DNA of 64,000 nucleotides. Origin: Fragilariopsis cylindrus CCMP1102 (lineage: Eukaryota > Bacillariophyta > Bacillariophyceae > Bacillariales > Bacillariaceae). Below are positions 34,280-47,179 of this stretch, one piece after another. Every line of letters begins with the position of its first letter. Positions within the stretch are counted from its first letter, which is position 1. The stretch lies in contig FMBT01000322.1 in NCBI GenBank assembly GCA_900095095.1, positions 1 through 64,000 of the forward strand, read 5' to 3'. A program made the translations under genes and the position numbers. The notes under the pieces were generated by a model. The model was not told the DNA's origin. It worked only from the letters and a program-made list of their open reading frames with translations, and searched no databases.

Positions 34280-37200
34280 TTATGAAGCAAACAATGATGC
34301 TGCTGCTTGATGTGCATGTGATGATAATATAGACGTAGCAGTAGTTGCAGCAGTCGATATCGATGGTGAAGATGAGGATGATAGTAATGTCTTCAATAGT
34401 ACTGAAGCACGACTTTGTACACCTTTGTTTGTCTTGTGGTACGATCTTGCATCATTAATGACCCTTACAGCATTTGTTTCATCTAAAATAAATTGTTTGT
34501 ATTTATTATTGCCATTATTAACTTTCAGTAGGTAAATCAATACATCACATCCATGCACTTGTATCGCGCCATGATCAGGATGAATCATCATTGCTGCTAA
34601 TACTGTACTAATCCCTTCTTCATTAATAAATTCATTAGAAACAGCAATATTTGCATTCTTCTTCTTGTTCGTCATTGACGATGACAACGCATCAGAAATA
34701 GTAGTCGGCATCGTCATCATTGTTTCTTTTAAAATTGATGCCAATAAACCAACACCATATTCCTGTATCGCCACAGCTAATCCATGTCGTCTCATCACAT
34801 GCAATACTAATTTTATCCCACCATCAGATGCAAATACATCCTGTTGCTGTTCTTGCTGCTTTCGCTGCATACTAAATGCATGTATGTTCACAAGTATACC
34901 AAGTCCACGTTGGCATATTAATTCACTTGCATTTTCATATTCAATATACTGGTTAATAGTACCCAATAAAACAAAAACATTTTCTTCTTGTATAAATTGA
35001 TTTTCGATTGATCGTGCAGCACGTGCACCAACACCATTTTGAATGGTTGGTGACATGCCAACAATACTTGTCAATACCACACGTACACGACAAGATAAAA
35101 AAATAATAATTCAAATGCATTTTCTAACAACAATCGTTGAGATTGATATTGTCGGACACAACGAAAGATTGTTGACAATCCATCCTCATTATGGAATGAT
35201 GCAACTAAATCTAATCCATCCGCATTGGAGGATGGTGATAACAATCCACATAAACATCCAAGTACACGTTCATAAATCATATCATCTGTTATTAGTTCTG
35301 TATCAGTATCATCAGTTGAAGAAGAAGAAGCGGTACTAGTAGTAGTACCCGCCGCCGCTGCCGATTCGGATGATAATGATAATGCATTCAATAATGTTGA
35401 TATACCACCATGATAATTAGCAATTGAATTAGCATGACTTATTGTTAATCGTTGAATTGTTTGTACACCATAAAATTGAATTGTACGTCGATTTGGATGC
35501 TGTCGAATAACATTTAAGACCGGCTTGACAGCCTTGGTTAATTGTTTTTGAATGTCATCCGCAGCGGATGAATTATTATTAGTATTGTTGTTATAAGAAG
35601 TAGGTTTATGATGATTATTACGATACCGTGGATCATCATCTTTTGTAACAATGGTTTCAATAGTAGCAAGATTTTCTATTGTTTGTAATGTATCCTCCAT
35701 GATTGTGATTGAGATACGAACTTCATCATCATCGTCTTCGTCATCATCATCCTTCGTCGACGCCATTACTGCAACATTGTAATTATTCTGAATTAAATCT
35801 TTCCCAGTTTCTTTTAAGTTTTCTAATAGACGATCAATAAGCTGTGCTGCACCACCACCTAATGCAATTTTACCTTTCACTTCTAACGAAGGATGTGTCG
35901 ATAAATTCTTTACTACCTTAGTGGCAGAGGATCTCATCTTTAAACGTTGTAACATAATTTCCTCATCCACGACGATATCACCATCACCGTTTTCAGGACG
36001 ATGACATTTTAATCCTTCCGATATAATACGTAATCCTAATGGTTCTTTACAAGTAAGGATAAGTTGTGCAGTATGATTATTTTGAGTAAAATTCGACATT
36101 GCCTTACATCCCTTCGTGTACAACTCGATATCATCTCGATGTTCTTTCATTCCATGTAGAATTGACGATAGAGCATACTTTGCTAATTTTGGATTTGATG
36201 TTGCTGTACTAGTAGAAGAATTAGAAAGATTACACAATAAACCCAAGGATGATGAAACAACAATAGGATTATCAGCAAATCCTTCCATTGCCACTAAAAT
36301 TTCTTCCAGAATACGATTGACATTAACTGCATTATTATTGTTGTTGTTGTTGTTGACCGTTGTTGTGAATGTTGTGAATGCCTCTAATGCTAAACACGAA
36401 TCTTCTTGTAATATTTCATCATCAGGATAATCTTCCATTGCATGTAAGATCGCTTCCACAACATCCGTTACTAATTCCTCGTCATCATCATCATCATCAT
36501 CTATATCTGCTTGTTGTTGTTGGACGATGTTCTCGTCATCGTCATCGGCAGCAGCATCGTACCAGTTCTTAGTAGTACTCAAATAAGCATTCGCTATTCG
36601 CCATTGATCATCGATTTGTTTGTTCTTATTTTTGAGTTGATATAATAGATAAATAATCCGTGCACCATCTCTTTGTATCTCAATATCATGTGATTCAATA
36701 TCCATACAATCCACTGTACGACGCAATAAAAGATCAAGATCAAGTTCAAGATCATCATCGGAACCTACTTCTTTTACGGTAGCAGCAGCTTCAACTTCCG
36801 CAGCCCATTCCTTTAATTCCTTTTCTTTTAAATATTTCATTATACCCTGTAAGGTTTTCATCGATGATGATGATGATGACAAGTCGACGTCATCATCAGC
36901 ATCGTCATCAACGTCCGATGATTTTCCTCCTTCCTCGAATGGATTGCGTAGATCCTTCTTATTATCAACACCTCCACCTTCACCTCCAAGAGCATTTTCA
37001 AAGTGTTGAAATGGATCGCCACCGTTACTACTACTAGTATTCCCTCTACCGTCGTTCATTACCTGTGGAGGAGTTGCCGTTGTGTAGGAAGTACTGCTTG
37101 AAATGTCATCGTCGCCGCCAGAAGAGACACGAGAAGAATATAGAGAAGAAGGGATCACTGTTGTTGAAGCCGTCGTCGCAATGGAAGACTTTTGAGACGT

Positions 37201-37389
37201 TGATTCTGCAACATTCTTACTAGAATTCTTTTTGCTGCTAAAACTACTAAATATTGTAGACCGGGTCTTCTTCTTCTTGTTATTATGACCTGATACTGCT
37301 GCTGCTGATGGCTTATTATCTTCGCTGCTACTACTATCATGGATGTTGTTCTTCGTCGACGACGACGATTTGCTTTTGAAAAGTTTCAT
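34280..37389 (-). CDS. Large armadillo-like helical-repeat protein, one frame break
   Basis: Starts at the ATG at 37389 (MKLFKSKSSS). The N-terminal ~200 residues are Ser/Asp-rich and disordered. From about residue 220 the protein consists of repeated ~42-residue helical units with patterns such as IVVSSSLGLLCNLSN, DIELYTKGCKAMSNFTQ, RTIQFYGVQTIQRLTI and AIQEYGVGLLASILKE, typical of diatom armadillo/HEAT-type proteins. The frame changes at a run of seven A on the plus strand (35097-35103). Restoring one base gives ELLFFLSCRVRVVLTSIVGM, continuing smoothly into the second frame and giving about 1036 residues. So one gene with a homopolymer deletion (assembly error or recent lesion) is more likely than two. 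Role probably protein-protein binding; no targeting signal. Confidence 0.75.
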
Positions 37390-38284
37390 ACTATTAAAAG
37401 CAAGCAATATGTATTTCTATTTTGGTTTTAGATTCTTATCTGACTTGATTCCTTCTTGTATATCTCTATATTATTCAGGGTGCAGCAATGCTTGTTGTGT
37501 TGTGTTGTTCTTCCGTATTTCGTTCTCTTTTTTTGCGAAAATGAAAAGAATTACGACTGACAGATGTAGTAGATGATACAGTACGGTATATTTTAAGTCC
37601 CACTGTACTAGAATCCAATGAAGCACGCTGTTTGTTGAGTAGAGAGAGAGAGAGAGAGAGAGAAGGTTTTGTCAATTGATTCTTGGTTTGTTTTTTACAG
37701 CGTCGTGAGCAATTCCTTTCTTCGCATTATTTCTCCTTTTGTTTGCATTGCTTGCTTGTCTGTGTTGTTGACTACACGACTCCAATGAAGGTGGTTACAG
37801 TTACGTGAACGAAAGACTCTCATTAACTGCCATCAAACTGCCTCTTAAATGTTTGTTTATCCGTGTATTGCGGAGTCGTCCAAAAAATAAACACATAAAT
37901 TTGATGCGTTGAGAATTATTGTGTATTTTCGCTTTCAGTCTGTTTGTCTGTCCCTTCAAAATAATAGAAAGAAAGAGGATGATGTGATGTAGTAATGATT
38001 TATGCATTTATGCATGTTGTGATGCTGCAATGTGATGAGCAATGTGCAATGGAATATTTATTGATTTACCCTTGGAACAAAAGTTCTACTACTCACACAT
38101 CACATACAAAATGGATGGTTGCTTTATGTGTGTGTGTGTGTGTGGGGTGGTGTTATCCATGATACAAAGTGGGTTCATTTCATTTCAGATCATCAAAATT
38201 GACTATTATTATTGTTGTGTTGTGTTGTGTTGTTGTTGTTGTTGTCTCGATCATCATACTCTGCTCCAAAAAACAAGGTAGCTA
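37390..38284. other. Intergenic, no supported gene
   Basis: Holds a (GA)n tract at 37640-37664, about 250 bp upstream of the minus-strand start, and (GT)n/(TGTTG)n runs at 38129-38145 and 38214-38243. No coding signal. Confidence 0.5.
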
Positions 38285-39924
38285 ATGCAGCAAACCTCTG
38301 CTTCACAATCATGTTCAGTTGAAAACTTTAGAAACACTACCTTTTGTTGTTCTGGTATTGTTGACATGACCAGAACCAATGTGAGATGCAGCATGACCAT
38401 CATTTACTCACAGTTGTTAAAAATTTTACATATTAATATTCTACACATAGTACAACAATTCTCACATAGCAACACTCTTCCTTCCTGCTGGTCTATACTA
38501 CTGTTGATAGAACTACTGACATAGAGCAGGAGATGTTTGTGTCTCCATTGTAGATGCATAAAGATTGGTGCTCTGTCTATTCTAGTAGACACTTCGTTGC
38601 AACTGTCACTATTATCTTCTAGCATGCATAGTGTCAACCTCCGCTCCATGCTTCCATTAGATCATCACATACCTGTATAACCTCTGTATTATATTATGTG
38701 CACTTCTGTTTGCAAATGGTGCACCCTCCTGCTGCTAGTAAATAAACTAAACGTACAGTAAATAATTATACATAGTAGTATATCAAACCACTATAGTTAT
38801 TATTAGTTGCAGCAGATATTGAATGGCTTAGTAACAAATAATGAATGACAGACATGATGGTGGTGGTACATCATGCAAAGGCATACACATACTATTATGA
38901 TGTTTTAGTAGCACCCCTAGAATCCTCAAGTAGCAATTCAGGGTGGTGGTGGTGATGGTGGTTTCTTTGCAACCCCATATAATATATCAGATTTACACAG
39001 ACACACACACACACACATAATTGAATATCTAATGTATACAGCCTCACATAAATAAATCAAAAGCCACAGATACACACTACATGACATTATTCTAATGTTG
39101 CTAAGAATTCTGCATGGTGGTACAGAAGTTCTCTGTGTTGATACTGTAGGTAGTTTCTATTCTCCTCAAACATCATCTTTTCACCCTAGATTTAGAGAGG
39201 CATGCATGCATCAATAAAATAATGCAAAAAATAAATGATAACCATCATATCCTACCACTGAACAGGGCCACCCATCTTGCCTTGACTCACTAGATTGGAT
39301 ATTTGCCCACCTCATGAACTTTTTCCGGAAAAAGTTATGTAATCCATTATATTATGTTAATCTTTATATGTCTGCCAGACAACACTGGTAAACAGGGGGT
39401 TTACTTTCTTCGCCAAGGGCCAAAAACCAATTTTTACCCTATATTAGTAAAAATCAGCTTGAAATTATTTTGCACAAGGTTACCATGTGAACCAGAGGTC
39501 CTATGATTGGGGGGTTTAGGTGGGTTAGTTTTTATGAGTATTTGTGTGGATATTCCTGTCAAAATTGGTGTGGAATCATTTTCCAACCAACAGTGACTAT
39601 TTTAATTATGGTCCTTGATTGTGAGATATTTTTGAAAACAGGGGTAAACTGCAATTGCATCCAAAATTCATGGTGGGTTAGGATGATGATGCTGGTGGTA
39701 TGTGTAAATAAAGATAGAAAGAAGAGCTGTGTTTTGGGCTATAATCTTACTGTGTAGTGTGGGATGGTGTGTTTATTTCTTATTTTAATATATAGAAATG
39801 ACAGTAACAAATACAAGCTGATGTATTAATTATTTATCCTAACAAAAGTTGCATGGATATGCTTGGTTGGTGTTTCAATGCAGCAGACACAGATATGGGT
39901 ATGTTTTGAAATTCATTTCGCTGT

Positions 39925-40400
39925 TATGCAAGATTTTGATCAGGAATGAACAACAACAAAAATCTCCTATGGAGGGGATGCAGAGGACAACACCAGATGG
40001 GTCAGGTGTACTAACATCCACAGAGTGTACTAGAACATTGTGCTTGCCTCCTACAACTTTCCTGTTCCTGTGGTTGCAGAATGAAATTCATTACACTGTT
40101 GCTGAAGGCACAAAAACAACAAGAATTTTGATCAGAAATGAACACAAAAGATCTCATTTGAAAGGGATGCAGAGGACAACACCAGATGGGTCAGGTGGAC
40201 TAACATCCACATAGAGTACTAGAACATTGTGATTGCCTCCTACAACTTTTCTGTTCCTGTGGTTGCTGAATGAAATCCAGTTCGCTGTTGTTGTTGCACG
40301 CACAAAAATAACAAGAATTTTGATCAGAAATGAACACAAAAGATCTCATTTGAAAGGGATGCAGAGGACAACACCAGATGGGTCGGGTGTACTAGCATCT
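39925..40400. repeat. ~190-bp tandem array in E2 (about 2.5 units)
   Basis: GCAGAGGACAACACCAGATG occurs at about 39979, 40169 and 40361 (periods 190 and 192). Units share CCTACAACTTT and AAGAATTTTGATCAG. Homologous to 7433..7975. Confidence 0.88.
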
Positions 40401-40697
40401 ATTATATCCATACCTACAAGGTCCACATAATGCTTAGGTTTCTATGGAGGTCATGAAGTTGTAGGGCCGCATTAACCAAAAAATGGGCCATTTAGGCCCC
40501 AAAACAGGTTTTTCCACTTTTGCTTGCACCTAGACTGGGCAATCAACACAAAGCACCAAGAGTTAGTTCTCTTTAGTATATACGGTGCACCCCATATACA
40601 TATTTTGTGATAATTCACCTTTTTGAGTGTACTGTATGTCCACAAAACACTGCAAATGGGCCATTTTGGGGGGTTACTTGATGTGTGCTATGCTATG

Positions 40698-40890
40698 CTG
40701 TGTGTGAGCCTGTATTATGAGATACCAGTTGGCTTAGGAGACTAAGCAATATAACTGTTCTCCATCCAATAGATCAATTGTAAACTTCATAGTCTATTTT
40801 TCCAAAAATATGCATTTTTAGGTGTATATATTTGATGCTAAAGTTGTTATTATATAGCATAGTAGACTAACAATTACTAGTAAAATTTGG
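40698..40890. repeat. Terminal repeat of E2, inverted relative to the E1 left end
   Basis: Reverse-complement match to 7192..7383, including TTTTTAGGTGTATATA and TGCTAAAGTTGTTATTATAT. Substitutions are scattered, so neither copy is recent. Confidence 0.8.
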
Positions 40891-41517
40891 GCATGATTTA
40901 GTTTTTTATATTGGCAAATTTGCGAATGACTTTGTACTGTAAGTTAGTACTACTGTACATTTTACTGTACGTACTTAACGGTAACGGTAGGAGTTACTAG
41001 CAAGAATGAAAATATCGAATGAATGAATCTGTGGAGGAGCAGTGTTAGCGACGACATCATGGGAGCGAGCAGTTTCATTCCAGCATCACCATTCTAGATT
41101 CAATTGATTCCAATCAAAGAGAGCCCGATCCTTGATTCGTTAGCGAATCACTACCTCACTCACTCACTCACTCAAACAAGCAAAAGTACTACCGGTAGTA
41201 GAATAATTATCATAGAGTAATCACAAGCAGAATAGAAAAAAAGGAAAAGGGAAAAGGAAGAGAAGGTATACAGTACAGTCTGAAACGAAAAAAGAAAAAG
41301 CCTTACTGTCTACTGCCTACTCGTTGCATATAGGAGCGAAAGAGATTTGATTTGATTCGATTCGATTTAATTCAATTCATTCTAGAAGAGAGAGGGAGGA
41401 GAGAGAGAGAGAGAGAGAAAGAGAAAGTGAAAGGCTTCGTTATAATAAAAAAAAAGCGCACTCAAAACATCACATCAAGATTCAAAACCAGTTTTTCAAT
41501 TCAATTTCAATTCAATT

Positions 41518-44500
41518 ATGACGACTGAATCCAAATCTAAATCCAAAGAATCCGAAAAATTCGAATGCGAAGACCGCGTAGAAAAAAGATCAATAATGCC
41601 GTCTACGTATACTGATGCTGCTGATGCTGCTGCTGCTGCTAATATTGATATTGATGCGTATACTGCTGCTGATGCGGGTGCTGATGTTCCTGCTGATGCG
41701 GGTGCTGATGTTGCTGCTGATGCGGGTGCTGATGCAGGTGCTGATGTTGATGCGGGTGCGGGTGCGGGTGCGGATGCGGATGCGGATGTGGGTGATACAA
41801 TTAAAGAGATTGTTTGTGTTATACCCGCTGATATTCCTGATATTCCTGTTCCTGTATCTGTGTCAATATCTCAATCAGGTACTTTTGCTCCTGCAACTAT
41901 TCCTGATAGTACTGCTGTTGCTACTGCTACTACACCATCACCATCGCCATCACCATCACCGCCACCATCATCTCAAAATCAAAGTCAACAACTCAAAGAA
42001 GAAGAAGAAGAAGAACTCGATGTTTCTGGTTGTTTTGTTGTTTCGGATGTGCCAGTCAAAAGTGTTGTTTTTTCACCTACAACTAACAAATCATTCCTTC
42101 CTAGTTTACCACCACCACCTATTGAGACGCCTGTTGAGACCGAGAATGCTGACACAACCGCCATGATGACCCCTACTACTACACTGAAATCAGATGCATC
42201 ATCTAGTGGTACTGTTAGTACATTAGGTGGGAGTAGTAGTGTTGCTGTGAAAAGGAGTTCTTTTAAAAAAGATACTAAGAAACCAAAAAAAGAATCTAAT
42301 CCATTTATACCAGCAGCAATTGATTATGCTGATTCATTAGGTGCAGGTTTAGGTACTGTAGGTGGTTCAGTAGAAGGAGGAGAACACCATATTGATGGAC
42401 GGATACAATTAGGTATCTGTGCCATGGATAAAAAAGCACGATCTAAACCAATGGCAGAAATATTATCCAGACTAGATGAAACATTATTTCGAGTAGTATT
42501 TTTTGGTGACGACCTAATATTAAATCATCCCATCGATGATTGGCCCTCGAATATTGATGTCTTAATTGCCTTTTATAGTAAAGGTTATCCATTAACGAAA
42601 GCAAAAGAATATGTCAAATTACGGAATGTTTATTTATTAAATGATTTAAATATGCAATCAAAATTACAAGATCGACGGAAGGTATATGATATGTTAGAAG
42701 CATCCGGAATTGATGTACCACGACATGTCTTTTTAAGTTTGGATAATTATAAAAGTACGGGTAGTGGGGATGGTAATATGTGTTTTAATAAAAAGGGTAA
42801 AAATTGTAGTAATAATAGTAACAGTAATAGTGGTGGTGGCGGTAGTGGTCAAGAAGGTGGCGGTGGTGGTGATGGAAATAAAAAGAATAAGGATGGTAAA
42901 GGTGGATGTGAATCATCATCATCACAATCACAATCAAAACAAGGCAATACTAGTAAAGGATCATTAACTTCAAATTCAAATCATAATAATAATACAATTT
43001 CAAATTCAGCACATGTGGAAGAATATGATGATCATATAGAAATAAATGGTGTATCAATCCATAAACCATTTGTTGAAAAACCTATCGATGCCGATGATCA
43101 TAATATTGCTATCTATTATCCAACATCTGCTGGTGGGGGGTGTAAAAAATTATTTCGTAAAATTGGTAATCGATCGAGTGAATTTTATCCAGATATATCT
43201 GAAATACGTAGAGATGGTTCGTATGTATATGAAGAATTTGTGGAAACACAAGGAACGGATGTTAAGATGTATACAGTTGGTCCTGATTATGGACATGCCG
43301 AAGCAAGGAAAAGTCCCACAGTCGATGGTAAAGTACAAAGGAATGCAGATGGTAAAGAATTACGATTTCCTGTTATATTAACAAGAAGTGAAAAAGAAAT
43401 TGCAAGACGTATTGTTGTACAATTTAAACAATTCGTATGTGGATTTGATTTATTGAGAGTACAAGAGGGACATTCGGTTGTATCATATTGTTGTGACGTG
43501 AATGGTTTTTCATTTGTTAAAAATAGTAGGTACGTTACGTTCGTTTGTTCATAACATAAAGTTTATATTCTATTTTCTATCATTTCGAGGATGGTGAATG
43601 GATGGATGGATGGATGAATGGATGGATGAAATAAAATTGAATCGTCGCCCACAGCCATGAATTATGATTCATTCCCTCCCCACCCTTCTAAAACCATTTC
43701 CCTCCTATTTCTTGACTTTGTTTCATCTTGTACGATACATTTTACATTATGATGTATACAATGTACACAGGAAATACTATGATGATTGTGCACAGATCTT
43801 AACCGAGCATATGCTTGCTGTAATGAAACCAGGTCAATTGCTTGGATTTTCGACATTAGATCCATTATTAACGGAAGTTGATAATGTTGATTTGACAGAA
43901 CATTCTGTTTCGTCTATGAATCCATTACATCATGTTGCAAGAATGTTGCGTCAAGGTGGTGGAACTAGTAATCATAGTAATGGTAATGAATCTGATACTG
44001 GTACAGTCGGGGATGGTGCCGATACTCGTAGTTTGGGACAATTATCGACTGGTGTATTATCTCAGATGGATGATCCAACATTGCTTGAAGACGGCGCTGT
44101 ACCTGTACGAGAGATACCAAGAGAATTAATATCGGAACCAGCATCATTACCCGTTAGTAGAGACACGTCTGAATCGAATCTATTATCACGTAACGTAAGA
44201 CGATCATGCGGTGGTCCAAACAAAAATAATACTCCTCGTGCATCATTAAATATGCATCAAGAAGAATTACGATGTGTAATTGCTGTTGTCCGACATGGTG
44301 ATCGTACACCGAAAGAAAAATTAAAAATGAATACCAAAGAGCCAATTATTTTACAATACTTTATTGATAATAGTGTCGATAAAATGGAGAATAGTACAAA
44401 AGATTTAAAAGTCAAAGCGAAGGGTCCGATGGTAGATTTTTTAGCTGCCGTACGTAAAATTATTGAAAAATATGAAGCTAAAGCTACATTCTCATCCTCG

Positions 44501-47179
44501 TCATCAAAATCAGAATCAGTAACGTCCTTATCAGCAGATGGCAAAGATGATGACGATACGAGCGAAAATAATAAGCTGTTGTGGAAGTTCAAGCATATGG
44601 TAAGATATCTATATACATTTTCGTTTATTCAGTCCGCACAACGCACATACATTTCTTCACTCACTTTAAAATCGGAATCAACTGTTCCTATTGTACCTAT
44701 CGTTTTTTTCTTTTCTTTTTTCAAAGCGTGATATATTAGAACGTTGGAAAATTAGTGGCTTGACACGTAAATTACAAATCAAACCAAGAAAGTTTGATAC
44801 TGATCCAGATACGGGTGAGAAATTACGTTGTAAAGAAGGTAAGTCAGGACATATATTCGCAACGCAGCAGCACGAAACAAATAATGTATTGCATCTCCCC
44901 TTCCTATCTCGTTTCTATTTTCCTCCTTTTTCCTACCTTTTATTTGTGCTCCCTTCCTTACCTATCATACTGCATTGTCCTTAGTTCAATTAATTCTTAA
45001 ATGGGGTGGGGACCTCACTAAGTTGGGTGAAAACCAAGCAATAAAACTTGGTAAACAATTTAGACAAGAAATTTATCCAGATGCACCGTAAGTTTGTGTA
45101 CTAAATGACTTGGAAGATATATTGTAGAATGTGTTGTTGTCTTAATTTTCTTAACTGCCATCACGATCTCTATACTTACATTACTGTATCTCGTCTCGTC
45201 ATCCTTATCACGATAATCGCTGTTCGGTCTTGCGTGCAGTGGCGGAGGTATTTTGCGATTACATTCTACGTTCCGTCACGATCTAAAAATCAAGACGAGC
45301 GACGAGGGAAGAGTAATGAAAACAGCTGCCGCCTTTGCAAAAGGATTGTTGGAATTGGAAGGAGAAATACCACCGATTTTAGTTTCGCTCGTTCACAAGG
45401 AAAAAGGCAGCATGCATATGCTAGACCCATCCGGTGATAAGGATGTTAAATTAGAATTGGACGAATGCAAGGAGAAGCTTTCCAAGAATCTTCAACAGGA
45501 TATCGACTGGAGGGCAATGACCGAGGAAGACCGATTCAGATTGGTTGGACCACCCCAGGTTACGTCCTTACGGGATGCATTGGCGAAAATCGGTAATCCT
45601 CGTAAAACATTGCAAATGATCTACGAGACGATGGGAACTTTGATCGAAGAATTGGAAGTGATGTTGATGGGGTGCGGAAGTAGTGATGAAAAGGCAGCCG
45701 TCGAACCCGGCGGAATCCCAAAGGGTGATAGCGAAGAGGACGGGGGCAATGATGCCGCATTGAGCGGCGTGAAACTCTACAAAGGAGAAACCTTGTTAGA
45801 ACTCACGGAACGTTGGCGATTTATACACAAAAGATTGTACGATAAAGAAACCGATACATTCGATTTAACACGCATTCCTGACGTCCTTGACAACGTCCGA
45901 TTCGATGTACTTCATAACCCTCATCTTGGTTTAACCGCAACATTGCATAAATTGTATTCGAATGCGAAAGATATGGCGGATACTGTGGTGCCACAAGAAT
46001 ATGGAACGACGATTGCTCAGAAACGAATTGTGGGTATAAAGGTATGCTCTTCGCTATTAGACAAGATTCGTTATGATCTACACATCGCTCGGACTGACAA
46101 CAAAACGGATATGAGATACATGATCAATATGGATTATAGTGCCGATCTCCCCATCAACACAATGGGACGTCGTATTCGAACGAGGTTGTACTTTACGTCG
46201 GAGTCACACTTGCATACCTTAATCAACGTCTTGAGGTTCGCCGCGGAAGGCGATTCTTGTAAATACGGCGATAGTTTCACTTCGCCTGTCTTATCGCCCA
46301 GTGGAATGGAGCTTTTGAACGAATCGAAGGAGGTATGTTACCTAACTCATTTCGTTATCCGTCTCTTCGAAGATACTGGTCGGAAAATCAGTGATACAAG
46401 ACGATTCCGAGTTGAAATCCTTTTCTCCGCTGGTGCAACGGGAACACCGATTCATCAAGCTCAATCGACGAAAGGAGCAGATTTGACTCGTCTTGGTACG
46501 GAACCTCTAGTATCTGTCGGACGCGATGGCTTAACTTGCGCTGACGTAGAAGACTTCTTCAGTACCGTTATTAACGAGGGAGGCGAAGGCGACGATCGTT
46601 ACGACGTAGCATCGACTTCTACAGCGGCAGAGATGATGACGGCGATGAAGTCGAAAAAGAAAACACCAGCACTCAATAGCGATGAGTGTAAAACCTCGAC
46701 TACTATCGTTGACAACACTACTTTTTCGACTAGCCCCGATACGAAAAAAAGATGACGCAAAGGTCGGGAGTAGAACAAACAATGCACCATCGGCAGAACA
46801 AAAACAAACTAATGTGAATAAAAGGGAACTTGATTCACGGTTTTCTATTGAGTCTGCTGCTACAATGCGAAGTGCAAACAAATCAACCAGTAAACAAATA
46901 AAAAATGAAGACGACAAGAAATCCTTGACTGATTTGTTTACAGCAGACAAAACGCATAATACCGTCAGCGAAAATAAGGAAAAGGACCACGACATCGATG
47001 ATGGTGATGGTGACAAGGATGACGACGAGAGCAATAAAAAGGCCGTTCGAGATATTAGTCACAAATACTTTTACCTAACAATTGCAACAGGTACATTGCT
47101 TTTAGGTGCAGGTTGTTTGGTTATGGCAATGGGTTTAACAAAAGGAACGTACAATCGTCGCCACTATTCGAGACGATAA
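41518..47179 (+). CDS. Inositol hexakisphosphate/diphosphoinositol kinase (PPIP5K/VIP1) with C-terminal membrane segment
   Basis: PPIP5K makes inositol pyrophosphates (1-PP forms of InsP6/InsP7) that signal phosphate and energy state. Exons: 41518..43529, 43771..44599, 44727..44838, 44985..45087, 45240..47179; all four introns have GT-AG ends and keep phase. The N-terminal ~290 residues are an Ala/Asp and Pro/Ser low-complexity tail. The ATP-grasp kinase domain follows ([53 protein letters not shown]) with a Gly/Ser/Asn insertion. The histidine-acid-phosphatase domain has [13 protein letters not shown] (about residue 845) and [18 protein letters not shown]. After a run of seven A at 46744-46750 the frame shifts by one; the new frame is acidic/Lys-rich and ends with [20 protein letters not shown], a membrane span near the C terminus. 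Without the shift the protein would stop at 46755. A C-terminal anchor is not usual for this family. Confidence 0.9.

Larger units (their letters stand above)
38285..40920. mobile_element. Repeat element E2, relative of E1, CpG-poor
   Basis: Shares with E1, in the same orientation, a ~190-bp tandem array (39925..40400) and a following module (about 40405-40670) with GGGCCATTTAGGCCC and ACAGGTTTTTCC. Its right end (40698..40890) is the reverse complement of the E1 left end. CpG is almost absent (about a dozen in 2.6 kb by eye), while the host flanks, including the sequence after 40920, are CpG-rich. No coding sequence for a transposition enzyme is recognisable. The left border is placed by composition and is uncertain. 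Degraded or non-autonomous; a TIR-type DNA element is the favoured class by inference. Confidence 0.5.

Noticed and set aside
7185-40920. LTR retroelement identity for E1/E2
   Set aside because: The end sequences are inverted, not direct, and no polymerase, integrase or capsid-like coding sequence is visible.
41615-42166. 183-residue Leu/Met/Arg frame on the plus strand
   Set aside because: Shadow frame of the Ala/Asp and Ser/Pro repeats in PPIP5K exon 1.
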